A stretch of 64,000 nucleotides of DNA from Harmothoe impar (taxonomy: Eukaryota; Annelida; Polychaeta; Phyllodocida; Polynoidae): the NCBI GenBank assembly GCA_947462335.1, contig OX381710.1, positions 1,116,001 to 1,180,000 of the forward strand, given 5' to 3'. The notes under the pieces were generated by a model, which did no database searches, was not told the DNA's origin, and worked only from the letters and a program-made list of their open reading frames with translations. This document shows, one piece after another, positions 21,104-30,379 of this stretch (within the stretch, counting starts at the first letter, position 1; every line of letters starts with the position of its first letter). The position numbers and the translations under genes are program-made.

Positions 21104-21990
21104 TCAGGTTACGGGAGAGGCGGGGGGGGGGGGGGGGCACAAACTAGGTCGCTTCCATAGTATAGTATGGAAGGCCGGTGCGCCATTGCCAATTGCCAAT
21201 TGCCATTTGCCATTTGCCATTTGCCAATTGCGAATTGCCATTTGCCAATTAGCGGCCATCTTGTTGTACATAAAATGGTGTAAAATAGACATTATAACGT
21301 GCGAGAATTGCCATACATATATAGATAGGCCCCTATTGCTGTTGATAGGCTGTATGACAGACTATCACTATGTCTGTGGTGCAGTATAGCCGAGCACACT
21401 TATAATAAAGTATAGAGGATTTAAAAAAAAATTATTCTCGGAAATTATATTGGGACATGCTCGGACATTAGACTGTAAGCTAGTACCTGCCCTACCCCCA
21501 CCCCCTCCTCCGCAACCAGAAATAATTAAAAAATAAAATCTCCCATTTGCCAAGTGGTGGCCATCTTGGTTCTCGGACATCTGGCTGCTCGGACCTTGGG
21601 GTGCTCAGACATTTAGCTACTGGTGCCAATACCTTTATAATATTGAGGTGTATAACGTCTGACCTAAAATGTCCGAGGACCTAGATGTCCGAGCATCTAT
21701 AAAATGTCCGAGGACCTAAATGTCCGAGCATCAAAATGTCCGAGCATCTATTATGTTCAAGCAATTTAAAAAGGTCTAAATGATGTGTTAGATAAGGTTC
21801 TAATGTCCGAGCATCCAATGTCCGAGCACTTTAATGAAGCTATGTCCGAGCATCTTATGTCCGAGAAATGTACGAGCACCTAATGTCCGAGAACTGACAT
21901 GGCCGTCAATTAGCAATTCGCAATTGGCAAATGGCAATTGGCAAATGGCAAAGACTATGGCTCTCCGGCCTTCCATAGTATGGGGCTACA
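21104..21990. mobile_element. Foldback element with ATTGCCAAT arms and TGTCCGAG core
   Basis: 21160-21260 (CCATAGTATAGTATGGAAGGCCGG region, then repeats of TTGCCATTTGCCAATTGCCA) is inverted at 21900-21985 (GCAATTGGCAAATGGCAA.., then CCGGCCTTCCATAGTATGG). The interior 21540-21900 is a loose array of AATGTCCGAGCATCT units. G runs (21122-21140) and C runs (22006-22040) sit outside the arms. No coding frame survives inspection. Confidence 0.65.
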
Positions 21991-22040
21991 ACCAGGCGCC
22001 TCAGTAGCCCCCCCCCCCCCCGCACCCCCCCCCCCCCCCA

Positions 22041-22480
22041 TGCGCGACCCGCCATTGTGACCCAGTGACCCCTTGAGTATATTTGTGTCCCTGCGCGCAG
22101 GCTACTCCTTCCCATCTCGCCTTCGGTCACTCTGTCCGTCTGTGACGTAATCTCTCTCCATCACTGACTGAGCCAAACTGGGTCACAGCATAATGTAGCC
22201 GTTTCCACCAACTTGAACGAGCCCGGGCTGAGGGTGCCAAACCTTCTCCTGACGTTAATTCATGACATACAATGATGACCAGCATCTCATTTTAATCCCA
22301 ATAAAATGGTGGTTGATTTGGATCCAGTCATCATACTAGTTAGTACCAGCAGATGGGCCAAAAACGACCTGGAGACCCAGGCCATTTTGAAGGCGACTTT
22401 CGACCTATGTCTATGATGGCGTTGCATAGTATAAGCGACCTGGGGACTAATGCCATTGGACAAAATCGAATAGATTAATG
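22041..22480. other. Non-coding stretch
   Basis: GC-moderate sequence. I see no exon with convincing coding content and no element ends. Confidence 0.4.
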
Positions 22481-22489
22481 ACCCTAGTC

Positions 22490-22675
22490 CTAGACCCCTA
22501 AATTCGACACAGCGACATGGGCCATTTTGGGGCTTAGTGACATGGTACAGAAGATAAAGTAGATAGGGACATGGGGCATTTCTTAAAATCGACATGGCAA
22601 CATGGGCATTTCTTTTAAATCGATATGGCAACATGAGCATTTCTTAAAATCGACATGGCGACATAAGGACCACCC
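22490..22675. mobile_element. CGACATGG-repeat element, second copy
   Basis: Four near-tandem units of ATCGACATGGCAACATGGGC / ATTTCTTAAA, preceded by AATTCGACACAGCGACATGG. Same family as 20755-20975. Confidence 0.6.
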
Positions 22676-22871
22676 CGCCCCCTCATCAAGGGCGCAGGTT
22701 AATGCCATAATGGGTCCTCTGCACTCCCCATACTCCTACACTCCTATAGAATGTGTGATGTATTTTAATTCATCTTAAATTCGTATATCATACGACCATG
22801 CTCAATGCTGCCCCGGGCCATCTGCACTTATCCTGTTACATGCAGTTAATCTAAAATAGGGGAAGATCACT

Positions 22872-23221
22872 TTAAAGATGGGTAAGTAGCTAATTTGGGG
22901 TAGATTTCTATTTTTCAGTTTTTCAACGTATTTGTGCTCATAATGTACATATAAATATGTGTGTAGCTTTTTAAATCACTTTGATGTGTATAAAGGCATA
23001 AGATATAGAGAAAACCAGGTCTGGAGACCACTTTCTGTAATAGAGTTGGGTCGCATGACCCATTCTGACCATAATTTGCTCTACCTTTTATGGATTTATA
23101 TGTGTCTGAATGATTTAAAAAGCTACACAGATCTTTATATGGACAGTATGAACACAAATATATTGAAAAAACGAAAAATAAAAATCGACGCCAAAATTAG
23201 CTCCTAACCCATCTTTAATAG
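22872..23221. mobile_element. MITE with TTAAAGATGGGT termini
   Basis: The left end TTTAAAGATGGGTAAG and the right end TAACCCATCTTTAA are inverted. The inverted similarity continues through AGCTAATTTTGG, TATTTTTC and AAAAAGCTACACA, so most of the 350 bp folds on itself. Short frames on both strands (80 and 82 codons) are reflections of this symmetry. Confidence 0.65.
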
Positions 23222-23468
23222 GCCCAGCAACTGAAGCATCTGTTCCCAGTAACCCGACCCTACCTAGCTGAACAGGGCCAACCCTGAATTACTTTTTGAT
23301 TTTTCTCCACAAAACTTTATAAGTTGATTTATCCTGATCTGCTATTTGGCAAACTGTTATGTTTTCTCCCACAAAATTAAAAACTTTCCCTTTAAAGTAT
23401 CTAGGTTCATCAGAGTACATAATAGGACTGAATGTAAAGCATGTGCATCTCTCAGTCTTTCATATATT

Positions 23469-23835
23469 CAGTGTTGCCGAAAACTTTTTGTGTACAATGT
23501 GGCCTGTGTAGCGAGATCTTACACAGGCCATCTGTCTTCTACATAGGCCACATGAAACTACCGTGGGGCATTTATATCATAAAGGCCATTTTAAATTCAA
23601 TTTTGTTGAAATATACAAACTAAATGTATTCAAAAATGTGTAAATCAATTGATAATGGTTACATGACCATAACTTTGCTTCTAATATGACTATCTCAGTA
23701 TCTGAAAAATTCTTTCACTATTGGAAAGCTGAGATCATGGCCGGCCATTGTGGCTGGTGTCAAAGGCCCTTACATCGGCCATTGGGATTTTACATCGGCA
23801 AAAGCCGATGTGCCGATGTCATTTCGGCAACACTG
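23469..23835. mobile_element. hAT-like MITE with CAGTGTTGCCGAAA termini
   Basis: Begins CAGTGTTGCCGAAA and ends TTTCGGCAACACTG. The flanking 8-mers CATATATT (23461-23468) and TATATGTT (23836-23843) match at 6 of 8 positions, as an aged hAT duplication would. The interior has TACATCGGC / GCCGATGT inversions. No transposase. Confidence 0.7.
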
Positions 23836-24039
23836 TATATGTTTTGTCAAAAGCATGATTCAGGGGCTTGTATAAAAAATGAATTTTCAAAAAGAAAAAA
23901 GAAAATCCGACCTGCCCTACATAATCTTTTTCAGCATGTTACATGTACCTGAAACACAAAATTTATTTTGCTAGACCTGATTAAAAAACGGCGAATTCAT
24001 CAATGTATCAACTTAAACATTGCGTTGCTTGTCTTGCAG

Positions 24040-24239
24040 GACCCCGTTGTAGATGTGTGCCTGTACACGTAGAGTTCTGGACCAGCAAGCGACTCACAGC
24101 CATCACCGACACCGACACCGCACACACGGCCGGGATACGCTGCCGGGTTTTATGACACATTTCATCGTCCGTCAGGGAGGTGTGAGACCGGTCGGGGGAG
24201 AGCATAAGTGCAGACAGACTGGTGTTTATACCCCACAGG
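24040..24239 (+). other. Probable 5' untranslated part of the zinc-finger exon
   Basis: A strong acceptor (TTGCTTGTCTTGCAG) ends at 24039. The finger frame upstream of 24240 is closed by a TGA near 24153 and another near 24183, so this segment should be untranslated unless a second acceptor at TTTATACCCCACAG (24225-24238) is used. An upstream exon is implied but not identified. Confidence 0.45.
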
Positions 24240-27200
24240 ATGACTCCCACAGCAGAAACACCTCACTCCTGCAGTCAATGCAGTCAGCAGTTTACAACAG
24301 CAGCTGACTTAAAGACACACATGATGACCCACACAGGAGAAAAACCTTTCAAGTGTTCAGAATGTGGTAAACATTTACAACGGGAAGCGACCTTAAAGAA
24401 GCACATGAGGCTCCACACCGGCTGGAAAGCTCACAAGTGTTCAGACTGTGGTAAACAGTTCACAGAACTCGGGAACTTAAAGAGACACATAAAGACGATC
24501 CACACAGGAGAGAAACCTCACAAGTGTTTTGAATGTGGTAAACAGTTTGTAAGGGCAAGCGCCTTAAGAGAGCACATGATGGGCCACACAGGAGAGAAAC
24601 CTCACAAGTGTTCTCACTGTGACAAACGGTACGCACAGGCATCTCTTTTAAAGGTACACATGATGATCCACACAGGGGAGAAGCCTCACACGTGCTCTAT
24701 ATGTGACAACAAATACAGGCGGCTAGCTGGTCTGAAGGAACATATGAAGACCCACACAGGAGAGAAACCTCACAAGTGTTCTGTATGCGGTAAAGAGTGG
24801 ATATGGGCAAGTGACTTGAAGAAACACATGAGGATCCACACCGGAGAAAAACCTCATAAATGTTGGCAATGTGGAATGGCGTATCGCCTGCCATATGACT
24901 TAAAGAAACACATGATGATACACACAGAGAAACCACACACATGTTCCGTATGTGATAAACATTTCACACACACAGGTGACTTAAAGACACACATGGTGAC
25001 CCATACAGCGGAGAAACCTCACAAGTGTCCAGAATGTGACAAAAGGTTTACGTGGGAGGGTACCCTTAAAGTACACATGGTTCTCCACAGAGGGGAGGAG
25101 CGCCATGAGTGCCCTCAGTGTGGGACACAGTTTGCACTCGCGGGTCACTTCATGGACCACATGATGTCCCACATAGGAGACAAACAGTGTCCCCACTGTG
25201 GGGAACAGTTCACAGAGGCAGGTGACCTAAAGGAACACATGATCATCCACACAGGAGAGAAACCTCACAAGTGTTCCCAATGTGGTAAACAGTTTACAAT
25301 GGCAAGTAGCTTAAAGACGCACATGATCATCCACACAGGGGAGAAACCTTACATGTGTTTTCAATGTGGTAAGCAGTTTAATCGGGCAGGTAACTTAAAG
25401 GGTCACATGATCATTCACACAGGAGAGAAACCTCACAAGTGTGTTCAATGTGGTAGACAGTTTGGGCAGAGAAGTGCCTTAAAGGGACACATGATGACCC
25501 ACACAGGAGAAAAACCTCACCAATGTCCCCAATGTGGGAGACAGTTTACACAGTCTAGTTCTTTAAATAAACACATGATCATTCACACAGGGGAGAAATC
25601 ACATATGTGTTCTCAATGTGGCAAGCAGTTTAAACTAGCTGAGTATCTTCTGAAACACATGACGGTACACACAGGAGAGAAACCTCATGAGTGTTCCCAA
25701 TGTGGTAAACATTTTAGATCAACTGCTGGCTTAAGGATACACATGATGACCCACACAGGAGAGAAACCTCATAGGTGTTCTCAATGTGGGAAAAAGTTTA
25801 CGTGCAAAAGTAACCTAAAGGAACACATGATGACACACACAGGACGGAAACCTCACCAATGTTCGCAATGTGGGAGACAGTTTGCATGGGCGGGCACTTT
25901 AGAGAAACATTTGATGACACACACAGGAGAAAAAACACATGAGCTTTCTGAAAATGGTGAGCAGCTCACACAGGAAGAGGCATTAAAGGAAGACACAATG
26001 ATGGACGTCAATGAGATCTCTCAAGTCTCTTCTCAAAGTAGTGAGGAATTCGTCCAGGAAGATATCCTGAAAGAAAACATGGTGATCAATGACGAGGAGA
26101 ACCCTCAAGAAAGTCCTCAATGGGATGAACAGTTTGCCGAGCCAAATATCGTAAATGAAGAGACAATGATCCACTCAGAAGATAAACCTGAGGAATATCC
26201 TCAGTTTGCACAAGAAGATCAATGGGAGGAACCCACACTAACTGAAGAGACACCACAAGAAGATACATTGGAGGAACCCACACTAACTGAAGAGAGACCA
26301 CAAGAAGATACATTGGAGGAACCCACACTAACTGAAGAGACGCCACAAGAAGATACATTGGAGGAACCCACACTAACTGAAGAGACGCCACAAGAAGATA
26401 CATTGGAGGAACCCACACTAACTGAAGAGACACCACAAGAAGATACATTGGAGGAACCCACACTAACTGAAGAGACGCCACAAGAGTTGGGGCAGCTGGA
26501 TCCCTTTAGGAAGCATGCAACAATCCACACAGAAGAGGAACCTCATGGATTCCCTCAGGAATGTCCTGAATGGGATAACCAGTTCTCCCAGCCAGAGTTC
26601 TCAAAGGAACACATGATAACTCACTCAGAAGAAAAACCTCAAGGATGTCCTGAATTGGGTAACCAGTTTGCACAGGCAGATGTTATAAAGCAACATACCA
26701 TCATCAACACTGATGAGACACCTCAAGATTGTCATCTGGGTAGCCAGGTTTCCGACGCAGATACCTTGAAGGAACATACAATGGTTCACTCTGAAGAGAA
26801 ACCTCAAGAATATTCTCAGTTTGTGCAGGCAGACACATTAAGAGAACCGAGAACGACTGAAGAGAAACTTCAGGTTTGTTTGCAATGGGATGGACATTTT
26901 GGACAGGCAGATATTGTAAAGGAAGACACACTGGCAGATACTGAAGAAAAACCTCAAGTATTTCCTCTATGGGCTAACCAATTTCCGCAGGCAGATTTCT
27001 TAAAGGAACATGTGATCATCCACTCAGAAGAGAAATCTCAAGAATATTCTGCATCAGGTGATATCTTAAAAGATCACATGATTGAATGTTCACAATGTGC
27101 TAGACAGTTTAGAGCAAGTCACCTAAAGGAACATATGCTGATCCACACAGGGGAAAAACCTCACATGTGTGTGCAGTGTGGTAAACAGTTTACAAAGGCA

Positions 27201-27758
27201 TGTAACTTAAAGGTACACATGATGACCCACACAGGAGAGAGACCTCACAAGTGTTCTCAATGTGGTACACGGTTTAGGCAGAGAAGTGCCTTAAAGGGAC
27301 ACATGATGACCCACACAGGAGAAAAACCTCACCAATGTTCCCAATGTGGGAGACAGTTTACACAGTCTAGTTCTTTAAATAAACACCTGATGACCCACAC
27401 AGGGGAGAAATCACATATGTGTTCTCAATGTGGCAAACAGTTTAAACTGGCAGAATACCTACAGAGACACATGACGACCCACACGGGAGAGAAACCTCAT
27501 GAGTGTTCCCAATGTGGTAAACATTTTAGAATAACTGCTGACTTAAGGAAACACATGATGACCCACACAGGAGAGAAACCTCATAGTTGTTCTCAATGTG
27601 GGAAAAGGTTTATATGCCAAAGTAACTTAAAGGAACACATGATGACACACACAGGACGGAAACCTCACCAATGTTCGCAATGTGGTAAGCAGTTTACATG
27701 GGCGGGCACTTTAGAGAAACACATGATGACGCACAGTACATGCAGACAGGGAACTTAA
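24240..27758 (+). CDS. C2H2 zinc-finger protein, 28 intact fingers in two arrays
   Basis: From the first ATG (24240) the frame runs 1,172 codons in one exon. Residues about 11-565 hold 20 Kruppel-type fingers (C-x2-C-x12-H-x3-H, with one x4 in finger 3) joined by HTGEKPH linkers. Residues about 565-947 are an acidic region with no complete finger. Residues about 949-1167 hold eight more fingers. The last six of these repeat fingers 15-20 nearly word for word (for example QRSALKGHMMTH, QSSSLNKH, KLAEY), so part of the array was duplicated. Such arrays bind DNA in the nucleus, and no KRAB, BTB or SCAN domain is visible. Fingertip residues differ between fingers, so a specific site could be predicted. 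The frame ends abruptly at STCRQGT followed by TAA, while finger-like sequence continues downstream. Confidence 0.9.
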   Translation: MTPTAETPHSCSQCSQQFTTAADLKTHMMTHTGEKPFKCSECGKHLQREATLKKHMRLHTGWKAHKCSDCGKQFTELGNLKRHIKTIHTGEKPHKCFECGKQFVRASALREHMMGHTGEKPHKCSHCDKRYAQASLLKVHMMIHTGEKPHTCSICDNKYRRLAGLKEHMKTHTGEKPHKCSVCGKEWIWASDLKKHMRIHTGEKPHKCWQCGMAYRLPYDLKKHMMIHTEKPHTCSVCDKHFTHTGDLKTHMVTHTAEKPHKCPECDKRFTWEGTLKVHMVLHRGEERHECPQCGTQFALAGHFMDHMMSHIGDKQCPHCGEQFTEAGDLKEHMIIHTGEKPHKCSQCGKQFTMASSLKTHMIIHTGEKPYMCFQCGKQFNRAGNLKGHMIIHTGEKPHKCVQCGRQFGQRSALKGHMMTHTGEKPHQCPQCGRQFTQSSSLNKHMIIHTGEKSHMCSQCGKQFKLAEYLLKHMTVHTGEKPHECSQCGKHFRSTAGLRIHMMTHTGEKPHRCSQCGKKFTCKSNLKEHMMTHTGRKPHQCSQCGRQFAWAGTLEKHLMTHTGEKTHELSENGEQLTQEEALKEDTMMDVNEISQVSSQSSEEFVQEDILKENMVINDEENPQESPQWDEQFAEPNIVNEETMIHSEDKPEEYPQFAQEDQWEEPTLTEETPQEDTLEEPTLTEERPQEDTLEEPTLTEETPQEDTLEEPTLTEETPQEDTLEEPTLTEETPQEDTLEEPTLTEETPQELGQLDPFRKHATIHTEEEPHGFPQECPEWDNQFSQPEFSKEHMITHSEEKPQGCPELGNQFAQADVIKQHTIINTDETPQDCHLGSQVSDADTLKEHTMVHSEEKPQEYSQFVQADTLREPRTTEEKLQVCLQWDGHFGQADIVKEDTLADTEEKPQVFPLWANQFPQADFLKEHVIIHSEEKSQEYSASGDILKDHMIECSQCARQFRASHLKEHMLIHTGEKPHMCVQCGKQFTKACNLKVHMMTHTGERPHKCSQCGTRFRQRSALKGHMMTHTGEKPHQCSQCGRQFTQSSSLNKHLMTHTGEKSHMCSQCGKQFKLAEYLQRHMTTHTGEKPHECSQCGKHFRITADLRKHMMTHTGEKPHSCSQCGKRFICQSNLKEHMMTHTGRKPHQCSQCGKQFTWAGTLEKHMMTHSTCRQGT
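25932..27085 (+). other. Decayed-finger acidic region inside the zinc-finger protein
   Basis: Between the two arrays the 28-residue finger rhythm persists (SEEKPQGCPELGNQFAQ, DVIKQHTIINTDETPQ, DFLKEHVIIHSEEKSQ). Most first or second cysteines and many histidines are replaced, and Glu/Asp have accumulated. The frame has stayed open for about 380 codons despite loss of metal ligands. This suggests the segment was kept as an acidic linker or activation-type region rather than drifting freely. That role is inference. Confidence 0.75.
26226..26486 (+). repeat. 45-bp in-frame tandem repeat (EEPTLTEETPQEDTL), about six copies
   Basis: Each 15-residue unit is EEPTLTEETPQEDTL. Copies differ at only one or two bases (ACACCA/ACGCCA/AGACCA), so the expansion is recent. 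The number of copies is probably polymorphic and the translation is strongly acidic. Confidence 0.95.
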
Positions 27759-28187
27759 GGACTCAAATTTATGACGACCCACGCAGGAGAGATACCTCAT
27801 GTGTGTTCGGCCCACACGGGAGAGACACCTCACGTGTGTTCGACCCACACAGGAGAGCCACCTCATGTGTGTTCGGCCCACACAGGAGAGACACCTCGTG
27901 TGTGTTCGGCCCACACAGGAGAGACACCTCACGTGTGTTCGGCCCACACAGGAGAGACACCTCGTGTGTGTTCGGACTGTAGTCAACTGTTTACAGTGCT
28001 TGTAACAATACTTGACGACCCGCACAAGACAAACATGTGTCTGCAATGTGGTCGGGAGTTTAAGGACAATGTGAGTTTAACATCACACAGTGTCATTCAG
28101 GCAGCACAGAACTACTCTAGCTGTGTGAATGGCTTCCCTCAGCCTTCAGATCTACTGGATCACCTCGCCACTCACATCAGTGTCTAA
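27759..28187 (+). pseudogene. Former 3' end of the zinc-finger gene, beyond the stop codon
   Basis: In the same frame as the finger gene, after its TAA, 27771-28184 is open for 138 codons. Five to six 33-bp units reading CSAHTGETPHV follow. They are linkers and first cysteines with the finger bodies missing. Two degenerate fingers come next (CSDCSQLF.., CLQCGREFKDNVSLTSH) and a natural-looking end, LLDHLATHISV, before TAA at 28185-28187. A deletion near 27733-27760 that joins MMTH to a shifted GNLRTQ finger remnant would explain the early stop. An alternative is that this is a separate 3' exon reading frame. Confidence 0.65.
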
Positions 28188-28636
28188 GAGTCATTATTTG
28201 CTTTAAAATCAACCAAGGAAGGAATTCTTATGAACATGTTTTTCTTTCCTTGTCTGGACACAATCTTCATAAACACAGGGTCTCACTAGTAGTGCTCTAC
28301 TGCATGCATATCGGTACTACTACTTGAATCCTAAAATGTATTAAATGGCAAAAATGTTTGTAAACTCTCCTTTAATATGTAAGAGAGTTTTACTCAAAAA
28401 GCTTTACAACATATTATATATATCCAGGCGCAGTCCAGATGAAGTTGTAGGCACAGGCCTGAGGGGGGCTGCTGATCTCAAGACGACATCTGGTCCTAGA
28501 CTCTCATAACATGGTAATGGTGGACGGGGTGATATTTCATTTCTGATTATAAACTGAGGAGATATATATATATCAGTTATACAATGTGTTGTCATGGGAT
28601 CCATGACCAATAGTTAAATGCTCACCTGACAGACTG
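28188..28636. other. Downstream region of the zinc-finger gene
   Basis: AT-rich sequence with no exon, presumably 3' untranslated and intergenic. No convincing AATAAA hexamer near the stop was noted. Confidence 0.35.
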
Positions 28637-29093
28637 CAGGGTTGCCACTGTCAGGGAAAATATTTTTCGTTCCAGGTCAGGGATTTTTTGGCAAAATGTC
28701 AGGGAAAATGATATTTTCTGAAAATGTCAGGGAAAATGATATTTTGTCAGGGAAAATCTTTGAAATATAAAAAAAAGTCGCCCGTTTTCCCTGAAAAGGC
28801 CTGTCTTTTACTTTGATTTTAAGGGAAAAAAGTAATCTTAAACCTCAAAAAGGAGGGGGTAAAATTTTGCGCGCACGTGATACACAAAACCCTTGTTAAA
28901 TAATGACCACTCGCTAAGTAGAAGATAACTTTAAAAAGAGTGCATATTTATAGTTGGAGGGCAGAGAGGGAAGGAGGTGCATTATTATAACATAGGTTTT
29001 ATGTCGCCATTGTCAGGGAAATTTTATATAACGTCAGGGAAATGTCAGGGAAAAGTCAGGGAATTTAAATCTACCTTGTCTGTGGCAACCCTG
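28637..29093. mobile_element. hAT-like MITE with CAGGGTTGCCAC termini and GTCAGGGAAA repeats
   Basis: Starts CAGGGTTGCCACTGTCAGGG and ends TCTGTGGCAACCCTG. Near each end is a short array of TGTCAGGGAAAATGA units (five at left, four at right in the same, not inverted, orientation). The flanking 8-mers do not match well. CAGGGTTGCCA ends are hAT-like. Confidence 0.65.
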
Positions 29094-29260
29094 AGACCTA
29101 CTAATTGTTACTTCTTAGTTAGTTTTACACGTATTTTACAAATGTTAAAACATGCATAATAGCATTGATATGGGGCTGTTCATAGTTGTAATACGGCAGC
29201 CTGTTAAAATCAAGCATGATTGTGAATCTTTTGCTGTAATACATGTAGCATGTAGTCAGA

Positions 29261-29945
29261 TACTCAAGACGCTGGTGCTGTCATCAACACTACCTCACCC
29301 GCTGAGGTTACACGACATCTCGTACTTCTACCGTTTAATTGTTTTAGTTCTACAAATGTTGCATGCTCCTGTATAACATTTATAACATATATCACTCATA
29401 ACACTTACATAGATAGTTAGTTTAGAGAATATGGAGAGAATATATTTATAGGTTGCTAAAGCTAATACCGTAAATTCTCGCGTAGAGGCCGCAGCTAGTA
29501 CGCAAGTGAGATGGCCAGTGTGGCTTATAGGATCGGCCCAACGTCAGGGTGCGGCTGACACGCGAGATGTTATGAGCATACTACAGTACCAAATCAACAC
29601 TTCTCATGCCCTCTCTGAGACTTACTGTCTTTACCAAAGTTAGGGGTGCGGCTAATACGCAAGTTAAGCATATACCGGAGGTTTTATGTAACTGTTAAAC
29701 TCAAAAACTGGTGCTATTATCAACATTGCAGACTACCTCCCTCGGCTACGCTGCAGATCTACTTCCACAGTTTTAGTTTCACAAATGTTGCATGCCCCTA
29801 TATACACCATTTATAACATACAACTCACAGCATATAGATAGGTAGTTTAGAGAATTTGAGGGATATCCTAAAGCATTCTTGAGTTGCTAAAGCGAATAGT
29901 AAACTCATAGATATTTAGATAGCTACAGTAATTTAGAGGACATGG
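29261..29945. repeat. Diverged tandem duplication split by a TACCGTAAATTC element
   Basis: 29261-29465 and 29700-29930 share ACTGGTGCT.TCATCAACA.T, CAAATGTTGCATGC, CATTTATAACATA and TAGTTTAGAGAAT in the same order. Between them, 29467-29690 begins TACCGTAAATTCTCGCG and includes GTGCGGCTAATACGC, a member of the TACCGTA-ended group. Confidence 0.6.
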
Positions 29946-30379
29946 AGGAAATGCTCAGACATAGGCTGTATTAGTGGATGCTACCTCGATACCTACCTCC
30001 TCGGGTTACAGAGTGGCCTTTTTTTCCATTTTCTTTTATCTGGCTGATTGAATTGATAATCTGAATTGTTTTCTTCCTGAGGCCAAAAATGTAAACTGTT
30101 GATAAATTTGGCCTGATAATGTAATATTACCGGTAACCAAAATGCTCTAGTCTTAATCTGAGGTTTTCCTTGAATAAAAGTTAATACAGTATTACTGTTA
30201 TTAGTTAATGCTTTTTATTGTAATTGATGCTTCATGTATTTGAGAAAGAAACTTTATCTTTTTGCAATGTCTTTTCATATTCCAAATTCTACCTAGATCT
30301 TAAAGCAATTTAACAGCAACAATTAGGCTTACTGGGTTGGAGAAAACACCCCCCTTTTAAATCGCATTAAAACATGGAC

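Noticed and set aside
24008..24307. Upstream in-frame extension of the zinc-finger protein to 24222 or earlier
   Set aside because: The codon at 24222 is GTG, and the frame upstream contains TGA stops, so ATG at 24240 is preferred.
26086..26530. Antisense frames of 103-131 codons over the zinc-finger gene
   Set aside because: Mirror of the 45-bp coding repeat on the opposite strand.
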